From Dipteris shenzhenensis (taxonomy: Eukaryota; Polypodiophyta; Polypodiopsida; Gleicheniales): a stretch of DNA of 64,000 nt. Within the stretch, counting starts at the first letter, position 1; each line of letters begins with the position of its first letter. The notes under the pieces were generated by a model. It had not been told where the DNA came from. It saw only the letters and a program-made list of their open reading frames with translations, and searched no databases. The position numbers and the translations under genes are program-made. Below, in pieces: positions 24,172-35,824 of this stretch. The DNA lies in the NCBI GenBank assembly GCA_047967505.1, contig CM106541.1. One strand, written 5' to 3'.

Positions 24172-24259
24172 AGCAACAACAATAGAACCTCTCCATAAGC
24201 CAGTTTATGCTCTCGGGCATTGGCACATCATCTGACGAGCTCCCACTCCTTCCTTCCAT
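23981..24259 (-). CDS. Chimeric exon: TNP2 N-terminus fused in frame to FCP1/CPL-type CTD phosphatase
   Basis: ATG at 24259 opens 29 codons of transposase N-terminus (SSSDDVPMPESINWLMERF). Without a frame change it then continues into YELEKVLSKKKLYLVLDLDHTLLNST and RLVEVPLDEEAYLSS. LVLDLDHT contains the DxDxT active-site motif of the HAD-superfamily RNA polymerase II CTD phosphatases (plant CPL3/CPL4, FCP1-like), with the expected lysine-rich lead-in and 'LLNST' follow-on. Only the first part of the catalytic domain is present. The exon reaches a plausible donor GTAACA at 23980; read through, the frame stays open to 23909. No BRCT domain is seen. It is probably not an enzyme; it could be transcribed from the transposase promoter. 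The phosphatase identity is from motif recognition; the capture is inferred from copy A's uninterrupted exon. Confidence 0.72.
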
Positions 24260-24349
24260 CTGCACACTTCCAAAATCACAACATGAGCTACAAGGAAATC
24301 TATTAAGATCCAAAAAAGGGCCACCCATGAGCTCCTTTTCTCTCTTTTA

Positions 24350-24511
24350 ATAAAAATTGCCCTGAACCATCACTATATAGCGACAATTTGCCCTATTTCA
24401 TCGCTATATAGTGATGCTGTTTGGATATAAACATCACTATATAGTGATGACTGACCAACGTCACTATATAATGATGTTGGGGGCTTAAACCTGAAACCCT
24501 ACATGACGCTG
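24350..24511. promoter_or_regulatory. Central palindrome array of copy B
   Basis: Four decayed palindromes of the family-1 type (for example CATCACTATATAGTGATG and CATCGCTATATAGTGATG) lie between the transposase start and the point where copy E entered. Several copies changed on both sides of the dyad, so they remain palindromic with a different sequence. Confidence 0.65.
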
Positions 24512-24960
24512 CACTACAAGACATAGGCCCTTTTTCGACAAAAATATCGACGTTTTTCACACTAAATTTTTTTTTTTTGATGGGCGCAAAAATGTCGCTA
24601 TTAGCGTCGAAAAAGAAGCATCCCTATATAAGCATCGCTACATAAGCGTCACTATATAGCGACACTAATAAACATTGCTATATGGCGACACTGGTAAGCG
24701 TCACTATGTAGCAACACTGGTAAACGTTGCTATATAGCGACGATTGATAGAAGCTAAAAAAAAACATTAGTGGGGCTAAACACGGCCATAGCAAGCCCTA
24801 TTTTGCCCCACTAATGTTTTTTTTAAAGTAATTCAAAAGAATGTTGTTTGTTACAAAATTTTCTTTGTGAAAAGGGTGATACAAAATCGCTCAAATGAGC
24901 TGAGCGACAGAAGCATATACATGTCAAAGATATACAACATTTTTTGTTACAAAATTACCC
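24512..24960. repeat. orf2-side terminus of copy E with conserved stem-loop
   Basis: TIR CACTACAAGACATAGGCCC, then TTTTTCGAC and several CGTCGCTATATAGCGACG-derived repeats (24590-24745). A stem with arms CATTAGTGGGGC and GCCCCACTAATG lies at about 24767-24824. It recurs at the orf2-side end of copy D (about 48160-48212), so it belongs to this terminus. 24860-24960 is the orf2 3' flank containing GGTGATACAAAATCGCTCAA and the dyad half TACCCTTTCGAAA. Confidence 0.75.
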
Positions 24961-26340
24961 TTTCGAAAGAGAGAAGAAAAGAAGAAAAGAGGGGAAAAAA
25001 GAGAAAAAGAGAGAAAGCATATGCTTATGAAAAGAAGAGAAAAGAAAATGAAAGAGAGGAAATAACAGCGGGAAAAAGAAGAGAAAGAAGAGAAAGGAAG
25101 AGGGAAAAAGAGAAGGAAAAAAGAGAGGGGAAAAGCATATGAGCATATGCTCACGAATAAGCCTAAGCATATGAGCATAAGCATAGGCAAATGCATATGC
25201 TTATGAAAAGAATAGAAGGGAGGATGAAAGAGAGGAAATAAGAGAAGGGAAAAGAAGAGAAGGAAGAGAAAGGAAGATGAGAAAAGAGAAGGAAAAAAGA
25301 GAGGGGAAAAGCATATGAGCATATGAGCATATGCTCATGCATAAGCATAAGCATATGAGCATAAACATAGGCAAATGCATATGCTTATGAAAAGAACAGA
25401 AAAGAGGATGAAAGAGAGGAAATAACAGAAGGGAAAAGAAGAGAAGGAAGAGGAAGGAAGAGGGGGAGAAAGAATTAAAAAAGAGAGGGGAAGAGAAGAG
25501 GGGAAAAGAGCATAAGCATAAGAGAAGGAAAAAGAAGAGGGGAAAATAAGAATCATGCATAAGCGTAAGCATATGCTTTCTCTCTTTTTCTCTTTTTTCT
25601 CCAATTTTCTTCTTTTCTCCTCTATTTTCTTATTTTCCCCTCTTCTTTTTCCTTCTCTTATGCTTATGCTCTTTTCCCCTCTTCTCTTCCCCTCTCATGC
25701 ATAAGCATAAGCTTATAAGAGAGATACATAGACAAATCAATATGCTTATGAAAAGAAGAGAAAAGAGGATGAAAGAGAGGAAATAAGAGAGGGGAAAAGT
25801 AGAGAACGAAGAGAAAAAAAGAGGGGAAAAGAGAAGGAAAAAACAGAGGGGAAAAGAAGAAAAGAGAGGAAAAAAGAGAGAGAATATGCTTATGCTTATG
25901 CATGAGCATATGAGCATATGCTCATGCATAAGCATAGGCAAATGCATATGCTTATGAAAAGAGAAGAAAAGATGATGAAAGAGATGAAATAAGAGAGGGG
26001 AAAAGAAGAGAAAGAAGAGGGAAAAAGAGAAGAAAAAAGAGAGGGGAAAAGCATATGAGCATATGAGCATATGCTCATGCATAGGCATAAGCATATGAGC
26101 ATAAGCATAGGCAAATGCATATACTTATGACAAGAAGAGAAAAGAGGATGAAAGAGAGGAAATAAGAGAGGGGAAAAGAAGAGAAGGAAGAGGAAGGAAG
26201 AGGGGAAAAGAGAATGATAAAGAGAGGGGAAAAGAAGAAAAGAGAGGAAGAAGAGGAAATAAGAGAGGGAGGAAAAGAGGGTGGAAAGAGGGAGGGAAAG
26301 AGGAAAAGAGGGAAAGAAGAAGAAATAAGAGAAGAGAGGG
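24960..26340. repeat. Palindromic/GA-rich satellite of copy E
   Basis: Same class as 790-3290 but richer in GGGGAAAAGAAGAGAAGGAA with repeated GCATATGAGCATATGCTCATGC and AGCATAAGCATATGAG blocks. A super-unit of roughly 170-220 bases (palindromic block plus GA tract) repeats about six times. Open frames on the minus strand (Ser/Phe/Leu-rich) are artefacts of the CTTTTCCCTCTT composition. Confidence 0.82.
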
Positions 26341-26366
26341 GAAGAAAGGGTTCCTACACCCATCAT

Positions 26367-26395
26367 TGCAGCTAGCACTTAAAGTGCTAGCTGCA
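26367..26395. other. Leader hairpin of copy E with compensatory changes
   Basis: Arms TGCAGCTAGCACTT and AAGTGCTAGCTGCA around a single A. Relative to copy A the G-C pairs near the loop are replaced by A-T pairs on both arms. Confidence 0.75.
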
Positions 26396-27207
26396 GACCA
26401 ATGCAAATAACGGAAACAAAAAAAGGAAAAAAGAAGCAACACTTTCTTACTTGGAAAAGTCTCGCTTGGTGTTTCGTGGACTGGCCCTACAAAAGAGAGG
26501 AAACATACCATTTTTCAGATAACTAGTTAGAGGAAGGAGCAGTTTGGAGAAGCAACTTTCCAAAGGGATTGGATTGAGGAGACAAGCATAAACAAGGAGA
26601 AAGCACGAAAGGAAGGAAAAGAGGAGGAAGAGAAATACCAAAAAGAGAAGAGCGAATCTCATTTTTTGTCCTTAATCTCTGAAAATCAAGCATGAAAATT
26701 AGCACACAGGCTTAGCAATGCACGGAGAAACATGCTTCAACTCTCACAAAATGAAATTTCACAAAAACTGAACCTACATTGCTTAAAGAGGCACACCTTC
26801 TTGAAAAACTTCCTTTCACATAAGTAGAGAGGGAGAAGGGTGGAGACCTTCTTGAAAAACTTCCTTTCACATAAGTAGAGAGGGAGAAGGAGCACAAGTG
26901 TCAATGGGAGAGGGGCTTGGTAGGGGTGAGGAGTGTGGGGAATAGAGGAGGAAAGCGAGGTTGCCAAATAGAGGAGGAAAGCATGGGAGGAGAGATTTTT
27001 GCTTTTCTCACAATAGAGTTGTGAAAGATGGCATCGTGCGGTGTTTCGGGTTTTAGTCTCCCAGCGTCGCTATATAGCGACACATACCCTAAAAGCGTCG
27101 CTATATAGCGACATATAGCGACACTCATACCCTAAAAGTATCACTATATAGCGACACTTAACGCTAAAAGTCGCTATATAGCAACCTTTAACCCTAAGTG
27201 TCGCTAT
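26396..27207 (-). promoter_or_regulatory. orf2 leader and central palindromes of copy E up to the copy D insertion
   Basis: 26396-27050 matches the leader of copies A and B, and includes a tandem duplication of a 65-base block with core CTTGAAAAACTTCCTTTCAC near 26801 and 26850. 27062-27207 holds GTCGCTATATAGCGAC units. The last one is split by copy D after GTGTCGCTAT and resumes at 48455. Confidence 0.75.
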
Positions 27208-27420
27208 CACTACTACACATGGATCTTATTGCGATGTTTACGTACCGATGTTTAGCACGCATGGGGTGCTAATCATCGGTATGAAAAGCGTGCCCTATGA
27301 AGCATCGCTATATAGCAACGTTAGGTAAACATCGCTATATAGCGACTATTACAAAAGTTGCTATATAGCGACTTTTAAGTGTCGCTATATAGTGACACTG
27401 ATATACTATTTTAAAGCAAT
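27208..27420. repeat. Transposase-side terminus of copy D
   Basis: TIR followed by TTTACGTACCGATGTTTAGC, GGTGCTAATCATCGGTATG and four subterminal GTCGCTATATAGCGAC-type units (27303-27400). Confidence 0.85.
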
Positions 27421-28320
27421 GTTTTCCAGAGAGGTTTTTTACTCATATAGGCCTTAAAAGTTAGTTTTTTCCAATGACCAAATTTTTAAAATTTTCATAC
27501 AGGTTTGATCTCATAGAGAATAAAAATATGAGAGCATGTATATCAAGCCTTTGAAGCTCATATATTCATGTCCAAGTTGGAGATGAAAAAAATCAATTCA
27601 AAGCATTTACATCAATTGTTTCATCTTGAGCCAAGTCTAAGGTGCCAAACAAGTCTATCTCCAACTCTATGCCGAGTTGATCTCCTATATCATCATCGTA
27701 CTCTAGCATCATACGTTCACCTAAAAGTACTTGATCATCTTCTTTAATAAAGTGTGGTGATTCTTGATGATCGTTGTCTTCTTCCTCAATATCGTGATCT
27801 CCATCTTTCTCCCGTGTGATGTCATTATGCGCATCTTCCTCTTGGCTCATATTGTGATCTTCATCTTCTTTGCTAGATGCATCGGGATTAATTGGATTCG
27901 GCATTGGTAGTGGCATCTCCATATCCACATCTCTACTTCGTGGTGCAACTTGGATCACGTACCACCATCTTGGATCAGAAGGATCCGGATGAAATACCAC
28001 CTATATTGAAGATGGGTGCCAAATGTCGTCAATTATATATATGAAATTATGCTCAAGTACGTGTATCAATGGATCTTTAAAAACAAAAGCTTCAATTAAT
28101 AAATCATTAGTATGCACCTGCTCATAGTCCTCGGGAAGAACAAAAGTATCACTTTCATCAGTCCAATGTTTGGTGGAGTCTATTGCAAACAAACCGCTAC
28201 TATCTTTTCTCACTATCGCATGGGGACCGTTGTAAATAGTTCTAAACCATTTTACGTCAAGAATGAAAATACTAAATCGTCTAAAATCAACTTCATAGAT
28301 GTCGCATATGGTTCCACAAT

Positions 28321-28640
28321 CACAACAACACAAAGCAACTATAGACGCGCTTGGTAGACGTGCAAAATAGCGGGCGCGTCTATAGGCGTTGCTTTAGTAG
28401 AGAAATTACGGGCGCATCTATAGGCGCGGCTAAACGCTCGTCTATTTCTGCATAAATCACCGCGTCTATTTACGCGTTTGACCTGAGAAAATACGGTCCC
28501 GTTTAACATCCCATTTATTAGTGCGTCTATTTGCGCGTGTATTTGCGCGTTTATTTGCGTGTTTACACTGAGAATCAGACGCGCATTTAGATGCGTAAAT
28601 AGATGCGCTCCAGAGAATACAGAAAGTGAGATTTTGGTGT
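28321..28640. repeat. Transposase-side subterminal repeats of F2-1
   Basis: Dense GCGTCTATAGACGC-derived words (for example GGGCGCGTCTATAGGCGC, TTTGCGCGTGTATTTGCGCG). They are unlike the family-1 palindromes but share a CTATAG core. Confidence 0.75.
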
Positions 28641-28775
28641 ACATCATTGCTTTCCAAACATTGCCCATGATTACCAAAGCACATAATTTTTTGCAAGCCC
28701 ACATATACAAGAATTAAGTGAAATGAGGAGAATGAGACAATATGTAAAATAGTTTTGCCAATATCAATTGTGGGG

Positions 28776-31700
28776 CTACGGTTCAATCTCATCCTCAATG
28801 AGATCAACCCTTGCCAAACTATCTACTTCAAAATCCAAACAAGTGTTTAGATCTACAAATACATTCAACCCACTACTACTTGTGCCACTCATGTGCTCAT
28901 CGAAATCAACATCTCCAATGGTAGGCTCGTCCTCACGGGTAATGCCGGACTCAATATCTATATCTCCTATCTCATGATCATCCTTCTCTCTTGTATCACG
29001 GTCATCATCACGTCCATGGCCATGATCATCCTCCATACGCTCCATATTAGTAAATGTACTATACATCACTTTGGAACGTGGCATAATAGGTATGACATGC
29101 CACCATCTATTATTATCCACCATCGGTTGATAGATAACCTAATTCAAACACAAATACAATCATGTTACTTTTCTTGCATCAAATATTTAAAAGCGAGTAT
29201 TTTTATGTGTGTGCATAGTACCTGTTCACATTGTTGCGGTAGTACTAGTGTGTCCTTCCTACTTTGCCAAAACTTTGTGGAGTCAATAGTTACAAAGCCA
29301 CTTGCATGGCGTTTGATTGTTGCATTAGGGCCTCTTTCCACCACGTCCTTAAACCACTTTACATCCAAAACATACACAAAGAAGCGTCGAAAGTCAAGCA
29401 TAATGATATCTTGGATTATGCCACAATAATCATCCATGGCTCCATTGGCTCCCTCAAAGCTAGCAATGACGCCGCAATCTTGTGTGTTTCTCTTATCATC
29501 AATCCGTTGTGTTCGAAAATGCTTGCCCTTACACCATATAGCATTGAACATAGTACACTACACCAAGAAAAAATCAATTAAATAAGCAATCTAAATTATA
29601 AAAAGCTCCTAACTTATGCATAACATTCTATATACCGACCTTGCTCATGCATCCCCTAGCATACTCCCATTCTTCCATTGTGATATGCATCCCCTCGTCT
29701 TTCTCTGCTTTCTCCATTTCATCAAGTAGCCAATCCACATGAATATCCTTTGGAAGTGCTCTTAGATGCTAAGGGTATGGCACACGAGATCCGTGGTGTG
29801 TACGAAAGAGGGCCCTTTCTTCTTGTCTTCTTACCTTTGCATCCTCGTATCTTGTCACCCATCTTTTCATCACATCACTATTAAGCACGCAAAAGAGGTT
29901 GATACTATTATGCAACTTCGTGTCTATTACTTTGTTGCATCCTTTTCCTTGAGGCACAATAGAGGTCATCTTTAGGTCTTCATCATCTCTCCATAGTCGT
30001 GGGAGAGAGCTATCCACATCAACAAGAAACTCAGAAATATATACAAGTGACTCTTGTACCAACCAACCCTCGGCCATGCTACCTTCGAGTCTTGCATTTT
30101 GTCTCACGAAGTCCTTCAACGTCTTCATGAAGCGCTCGAGGAAGAACAACCATCGTGCATGTATAGTACCACCTATAGCAATCTCATCCACCAAATGTAC
30201 TATGAGATGTAGTTGGCTTGTGAGAATAGAACGTGGAAATGTCTCCTCCACTAAACAAACCGCCTCCACTGACATAACTCGAGCATTCTCAAGCGTGGTG
30301 GGATCTATTTCCTTTGAGCTCACATACCTCACAAGCTCGCCCATCTTGTAAATACAATCTTTCACGTCCTTTGATGCACTACGTGAAATGCTAGTAGGTA
30401 GTATGAACTGAACCCACGAGGAGGTGGTTGATTAGTTGCTTATAGCTATTCACTCACAAATTTGAAAGGAAAAAGATATTATGCATATAAAATCCTTACT
30501 TGGAGCATCTTGTGCCAATCATGAGATTTCAAGCCATATAATTGCTCTACACCTCTTTTCTTGCTCTTTGTAAAGGCTCCCTTCAAACACCTCATGCATC
30601 CAGTGGGAGTACGCATTGTAGTAATAGCGCGCTTCACCGTCGCCATCTCCAGCTTTGATAACATCCACGATGCACGAGGTAAAAAACACGCCCATTTGGT
30701 CTCTCTTGAGGCCAAGCTTCACGCATCCTCCCTGTGGTATGTAGATCCTCCCTTATGCCTGCTGAATGTCGTGTCCCATTCAAATTCTCCCAAATGGTAG
30801 ATGCCACATTCTTGAAGATATGCATGGGATCGAGCAGGTGATTGATCTTGAGGTGGGACCAATATGGTAAACGATAAAAGATGGAGTATCTAGACAAAAT
30901 AAAGTGTTAGCGTGCAATCTTTACTTTCAACCAATATAGCCAATCTTTACTTCCACCCAAAAGTTACAAATCCTTACCGGCTCATGCCAAGTGGTGGAGG
31001 AGTCATGGAACCATCCCAAATTCTCATCCAATCTCCCACGGTGAGTGATTGTGGGAGGACTTCATTCCAAGGGGCAACATATCTAGGATGATCAGGTGGG
31101 AGAAATCGATGGTGATTCTCATAGATGACCTTATTCAATGCGTCTGCCCATGAGGCAACTAGCAAAGGACCACAAACAGGACATGCATGGTAACCCGATG
31201 TAGTGAGACCTGAACAATAGATGCAATTAAGAGTGGAAGGTGGGTTTAGGGTGCCACGTCCTTTGCCTATTCATAATTAAAAAATGCAATGCTTACCTGA
31301 ACACTCGCCATAGCCTGGGAAGTCATGCATCATCCACATCAAGACTGCTTTGCAGTTGAAGTCTCGTGACGAGGGAGGCCTGCTCACATCATGCACCTCG
31401 ATACCTCTCCAAAGTATCTCTAGCTCATCAATCAAAGGCTCCAAATAAACATCAGGGTTTTTGACTTTATGTTTCCCTGGAATTAGAAGGGACAGCATGA
31501 CATGTCCTTTCTTAATAGCCATAGAGGGTGGAAGATTGTAATTCACCAATACCACTGGCCATACACTGTAAGACGTGCTTTTGAGACCAAATGGGTTCAC
31601 ACCGTCCATACCCAATCCAAGTCTCAAGCTCCTAGGTTCTTCCTTCAAGCTTGGCCATGTGTCTTCAATATGCTTCCATGCAGGAGAGTCCGCGAGAGTT

Positions 31701-32816
31701 CTCCACTTGCCATCGGTTGATTGATGGGAGGAATGCCGTGACATGAGCTCTGCAATAGATTTGCACTTGAACATATGTTGGATGCGAGGGATTATGGGAA
31801 AATGTCGCAATACCTTACGAGGCACGTCCAAGGTTTTGAGATCTGCTCTATATCTTGCCTCTCCACAAGTAGGACACTCTCTTGCATCCTTATGTAGTCC
31901 ACGAAACAAAATGCAATCGTTGACACATGCATGGATGCGCTTGTAATCTAATCCTCCAAGAGAGGTCACATGTTGCCTTGCCATATCTCTTGAGGTCGGT
32001 AGTTTATTCTCCCTTGGAAGCATTTTACACAATAGCCTGGACGTGAAGACCATAAATGAGGAAAAGCATTCGAGTAATTGACCCACTAGCATAATTCACC
32101 ATGTTTGCAAAATCGACTTTAAAGCTCCTTTAAAGCTTACTTGAGTAATGCATTCAAACTTGCATTGCTCCATCCATAGATGGTTTGCAAGTTTAGTAAC
32201 TCAAGGGAGGCACGTAGAACAGAGAATGTGCACCCCTCAAATAGTGGAGTTGATGCTGCGGTAAAAAGATCATCCTGCTCCATGCTATTGTCCCTCCCTT
32301 GATGGACATATAAATCCCGCACCATATCATCAAACACCTCCTCCTCCACGGCTTCATGAGGTAATGGCGGAGGGCTACTATCACCATCACTCCATGCATC
32401 CGTGACGGTCCCTCCTGAAGATCCCACCTCATATCGCCGACGCTTCGCCTCCTCACGACAGGCATAGGGTAACATGTGCGGGTGTGGCACTGCATCCTGT
32501 ATCAAATTAAAACGGGATCATAACTCAAACATATGAACACCCATAGGTATCTCAATCAACCTTAACTTACACATCCCATTCTGTTTATGGTCACATCCCA
32601 TTCTCCATACTGTTTATGGTCACACTGCATCCTGTTTATGGTCACATCCCATTCTCCATACTTTGAGATATGATTGAGCGTAATCCTACGTGCACGATAC
32701 ATGTTTCCTCGACATCAATCACACAGACATTTGATTTTTTGCTCCAACCACATTTCGCGATGGTGGATACAGAGGGATTTATCCTCACTGGAGCTACTTG
32801 TTGAAGATGGAGACAT
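28776..32816 (-). pseudogene. TNP2-like transposase of F2-1 (family 2)
   Basis: ATG at 32816 starts a Ser-rich N-terminus (MSPSSTSSSSED) followed by a zinc-finger-like C-x-C-D-stop-C; the TGA (32717-32715) is shared by copy F2-2. Further exons: 32137-32505 (AWSDGDSSPPPLPHEAVEEE), 31300-32040 (MLPRENKLPTSRD, HACVNDCILFRG, MDGVNPFGLKSTSYS, IKKGHVMLSLLIPGK), 30980-31215 (GYHACPVCGPLLVASWADA), 30500-30890 (LLDPMHIFKNVASTIWENL, LKSHDWHKMLQ), 29769-30365 (DUF4218: LHLIVHLVDEIA, FLERFMKTLKDFVRQNAR), 29165-29551 (DUF4216: VYVLDVKWFKDVVERGPNA) and 28776-29123 (WWHVIPIMPRS plus acidic tail). Apart from the zinc-finger TGA most exons are open, making this the best-preserved transposase in the window. 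Confidence 0.88.
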
Positions 32817-33732
32817 CCTACAAACAAACAACCCACCAAATTTGCTCTTCTTCAAATGCTTCATTTAAACTCTGTGTTGTGTCTATCGCCGCGTTTATAG
32901 ACGCGTTTAACATCGCATCTATCGGTGCATCTAAACGCGCGTCTACTCTGTGTATTTAGATGCGCCTATAGACGCGACCATAGACGCAGCTTTTTAAACC
33001 TGCTTTTCGACGCGCCGCTCGCTTTGCTTTTCTTTACCTTACTTAAACTTCGCGAGCGGCTTCCTTCCTTCTTTATTAGCAGTTCCATAGATTCGAAGCT
33101 TAAGAGAGAGCCTCCCATACAAGTTCCAAGCTTTCACTCAAGAGAAAGGGACCGTACCTACACTTGCTTCCAAGCCTAAAGGAGAGGAGGAGTACGAACA
33201 AGGAGAAGAAACCAGTTTGGAAAAGAAAGATCCTTCCATACCTTTTTCCAAGTAAGTCCTTTTGAAGTTGTTCTTGCTTGCTCTTTCCAATTTTGTACTT
33301 TCTCGCATCCACGAAAGGCAGGATCTAGGTATGAGCGACACGTTCTTTTGTCGGGCGCAACGTCCTTTTTGACTTTTTAGTATTCTCGCCTGTCGGAGCG
33401 CGTCTATAGGCGCGTCTCAGGGTGCATCTAAAAGGGCATCTACAGGCGCGTCTATCCGCGCGGCGTCTGGCATGTTACAGGCACACACAGACGTGTTTGT
33501 AGATGCGCACGCAGATGCTCTGCTAAACGGACTTTTAAACGCACTGTTAGATGGAAAGTTAGACGGACTGTTAGACGCGCTTTTAAACGAGTTGTAAAAC
33601 GCTCTGTTAGATGCGTCTATAGATGCGCAAATTAGACGGGTCTATAGACACGCTCTGACAGAGCCTCTTTTTTCTTCCCCTTTCTTCTCAGCTCCCAAAG
33701 TAATAGATTTGTTTCCTTTTTTCCAGTTCAAC
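32517..33732. promoter_or_regulatory. Exon 1 surroundings and central region of F2-1
   Basis: 32575-32665 is a short local duplication (CTGTTTATGGTCACA words) in transposase intron 1. 32880-33000 and 33390-33660 carry GCGTCTATAGACGC-type palindromic words between the divergent genes; the latter also has repeats like GTTAGACGGACTGTTAGACG. The segment between (33020-33380) is the orf2 leader with a CCAAGTAAGTCC donor-like site near 33249. Confidence 0.6.
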
Positions 33733-35204
33733 ATGTGGCCAGGAAGTGCTTCTAGCTCACCTGATCCGTGGGAATCGATTTGGAAGGACTTATATAATCT
33801 TTTAGGGCACCGTCCTAGTCCTACGGAGTTATACGGGTATATGACGGGTACCCTTAACACTCCCCAGGAGTCGGCACTACAGACTCCGAGCCACCCCACA
33901 CTGCCTGAGATCACCCCAGCAGAGTCTGCACAGCTGTCTTATGCCCCTTCTTATGCCCCTTCCCCCGTACCGTCTTATGCCCCTTCCCCCATGCCGTCTT
34001 ATGTCCCTTCTGCCATCCCGTCTTATGCCCCTTCCCCCATGCCATTAGGAGGTCCTTCTGTCTTGGTGAGCCGTCGACGTACTCCCCAGCCGTCGAGACT
34101 CGGTTCTCTAGCTACGAGTGGTCAGCGTAGTCCCGTGCAGTCCCCAGCTACGAGTGGCCAGTGTACGAGCTCGACACGATAGGGTAGCAGGCATAGTAGC
34201 GGGGAGAGCGGTGGCGGATGCATGGCACAGTGCTTTGGGCCATGTGGCGGTGAGGAGGAGGATGATTCAGATGATTTAGACGTGCCTCTGGGTGATGGTA
34301 CGATTTATTATGACATCACTCAGACAGGAGGCATCTTGATGGATGCGCGGGGGAAGGACATCATGGCCTTCATGCGCTCTGTAATTGCTAACAATTACAG
34401 AGATTGCTTTATCCACTATAAAGACCACCCAAAGAGGTTGGCTGATGAGACCCTCGCTACTATTCGCTCTAGGTATCCTAACCCCCCCAATCGCTAGTTC
34501 ACAAATAAATGGGGGAAGTCAAAGATTGTTACGATACTTAGCAATAAAAGATCTTCCCTTAAGAGGCAGGCACTAGCGGAGCTTGCCAGGCTTGAGGCAA
34601 GTCAACCTCCAAGGGGCCCGCCCCACACCGCTCAGAAGCGTGAGTGGAAGAAGGCAATGAAGTCAGCGAGGGAGGATCCCAGTCTGCAGCACGTGGAGGC
34701 ACGGAGGATCCAGATGGAGGAATATGGAAGCGCACATTTTGGAGCAGGGGGTGTTGAATCATGGGAGGCCCAATTTGTAAGTATCGATCTCAAATTATAT
34801 TGCTTATGTAGTTTATTAGAAGGTTGGTTGTTTCTTTGTACTAATCCCTCCACAAAGTGTATCGCGGTCATGCAGCTTGAGATCGTGGGCAGATACCCTA
34901 CTCCAGTGGAGACAGCCTACCACCGCCACCATCGCAGAGGAGATACATGGAGGCACTTCTATGATGACGGGTTGATTACTGAGGAGCAGTATACTCTAGC
35001 TACTGGACATGCCCCTGAGATATTTGAAAGTAAATAAATAATGCCAAAATTATAAGTAAAGATTTGATTTTTCATACATTGATATATGTTGTCCCTTGTT
35101 TACAGGCCCATGCACAAGACGATGAGGAAGAGGAGGAAGGAGGCGCAGAAGGGAGCGTAGAAGGGAGCGTGGCAGGGAGCGAGGACCTAGAGAACATAGA
35201 TTAG
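33733..35204 (+). pseudogene. Family-2 orf2 (TNP1/Ptta-like), copy F2-1
   Basis: Exon 1 is 33733-34776 (donor GTAAGT), exon 2 34876-35019, exon 3 35106-35204. MWPGSASSSPDPWESIWKDL is followed by a Pro/Tyr repeat of SYAPSPMP-type units (about residues 75-105), an acidic patch EEEDDSDDLDVPLGDG, ILMDARGKDIMAFMRSVIAN, and an alpha-helical region to GVESWEAQF. Exon 2 has GRYPTPVETAYHRHH, like the conserved 'G-R-x-P-T-x-x-E' block of plant Ptta/En/Spm accessory proteins; exon 3 is acidic with GSVEGSVAGSE. Breaks: TAG at about 34180 and at 34495 (CAG in F2-2), and the exon 2 donor is AT instead of the GT kept in F2-2. Confidence 0.82.
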
Positions 35205-35824
35205 TCGTATAAGTAGTGCTAGCTACTCTTTTTTGTACTTAAAGCCACTGGCTTGGCTTCGTGCCTCTTGTATATAGAATCCTCTTATTTTTTGTACTTG
35301 AAGCCACATGACATGGCTTAGCTTCCTTATTTTTTGTACTTGAAGCCACATGACGTGGCTTAGCTTCGTGCTATATGTATATACAAGCACTTTTTGAGCT
35401 TTCAATTTTATTGCGTTTTGGAGTTGTAATATTTTATTTGGAATTGTAATTAAAATGCGGTTGGCTGTAAGAATTGAATTACAGAATGTGGATATGGGAT
35501 TCTTGTAACTATATAGCATACACAACATACACAGTATTCTGTAAATTTTTTTTTAAAAAAAAAGCGCGTCTATCAGTGCGTTTAAAAACGCGTTTATATT
35601 CGCGTCTGTCTGTTCGATTTGCGTCTATATGGGCGTTTATAAACGCGTTTATAAGCGCATCTATTTATGCGTCTTTGTGCACGTCTATACGCGCGTAAGT
35701 CTGATATATAGACACGCAATTAGACGCGGGTCTCCAGACGTGCAAATAGACGCGCCCGTAAGTTTTTTATTTAGTTCATGAAACGCGTCTGTGCGCGCGT
35801 CTATGGGTGCTTTGTCTTGTTGTG
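35205..35824. repeat. 3' flank of orf2 and orf2-side terminus of F2-1
   Basis: 35235-35400 has three tandem copies of a 50-60-base unit with TTTTTTGTACTTGAAGCCAC; the same array is in F2-2 at 40900-41050. 35565-35820 is dense in GCGTCTATAGACGC-type words and ends in the terminal repeat. Confidence 0.75.

Larger units (their letters stand above)
20000..24259 (-). pseudogene. TNP2-like transposase, copy B, with internal deletion and foreign insert in exon 1
   Basis: Read from 24259 leftwards: exon 1 start MEGRSGSSSDD, interrupted by a foreign segment of about 890 bases at 23282-24171, then the rest of exon 1 (THCKREVRHQCQIVMRHL, 23220-23290). Exon 2 is at about 22850-23130, exon 3 at 22010-22745 (PAPNTMPAS, MDGVNPFG, NYNIPPWLTIKKGH), the GYHACPVCGP exon near 21890 and the HDWHKVLQ exon at 21286-21700. 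DUF4218 is at 20669-20986, fused by deletion to the middle of the DUF4216 exon (FILDVKLFRTIYNG) near 20669, removing about 0.8 kb compared with copy A. The final acidic exon is at about 20000-20396. It cannot encode a full transposase. Confidence 0.87.
28321..35824 (-). mobile_element. CACTA-like element with CACAACAA termini (family 2), copy F2-1
   Basis: Left end CACAACAACACAAAGCAACT; the reverse complement of the right end is CACAACAAGACAAAGCACCC. AAT flanks both sides (28318-28320 and 35825-35827). Copy G contains the empty site (CCACAATAATCCAAC at about 61771), which confirms a 3-bp duplication. 7504 bases contain a minus-strand TNP2-like gene and a plus-strand orf2. The termini do not begin with the canonical CACTA, but gene content, duplication length and layout are CACTA-like. 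Confidence 0.92.
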
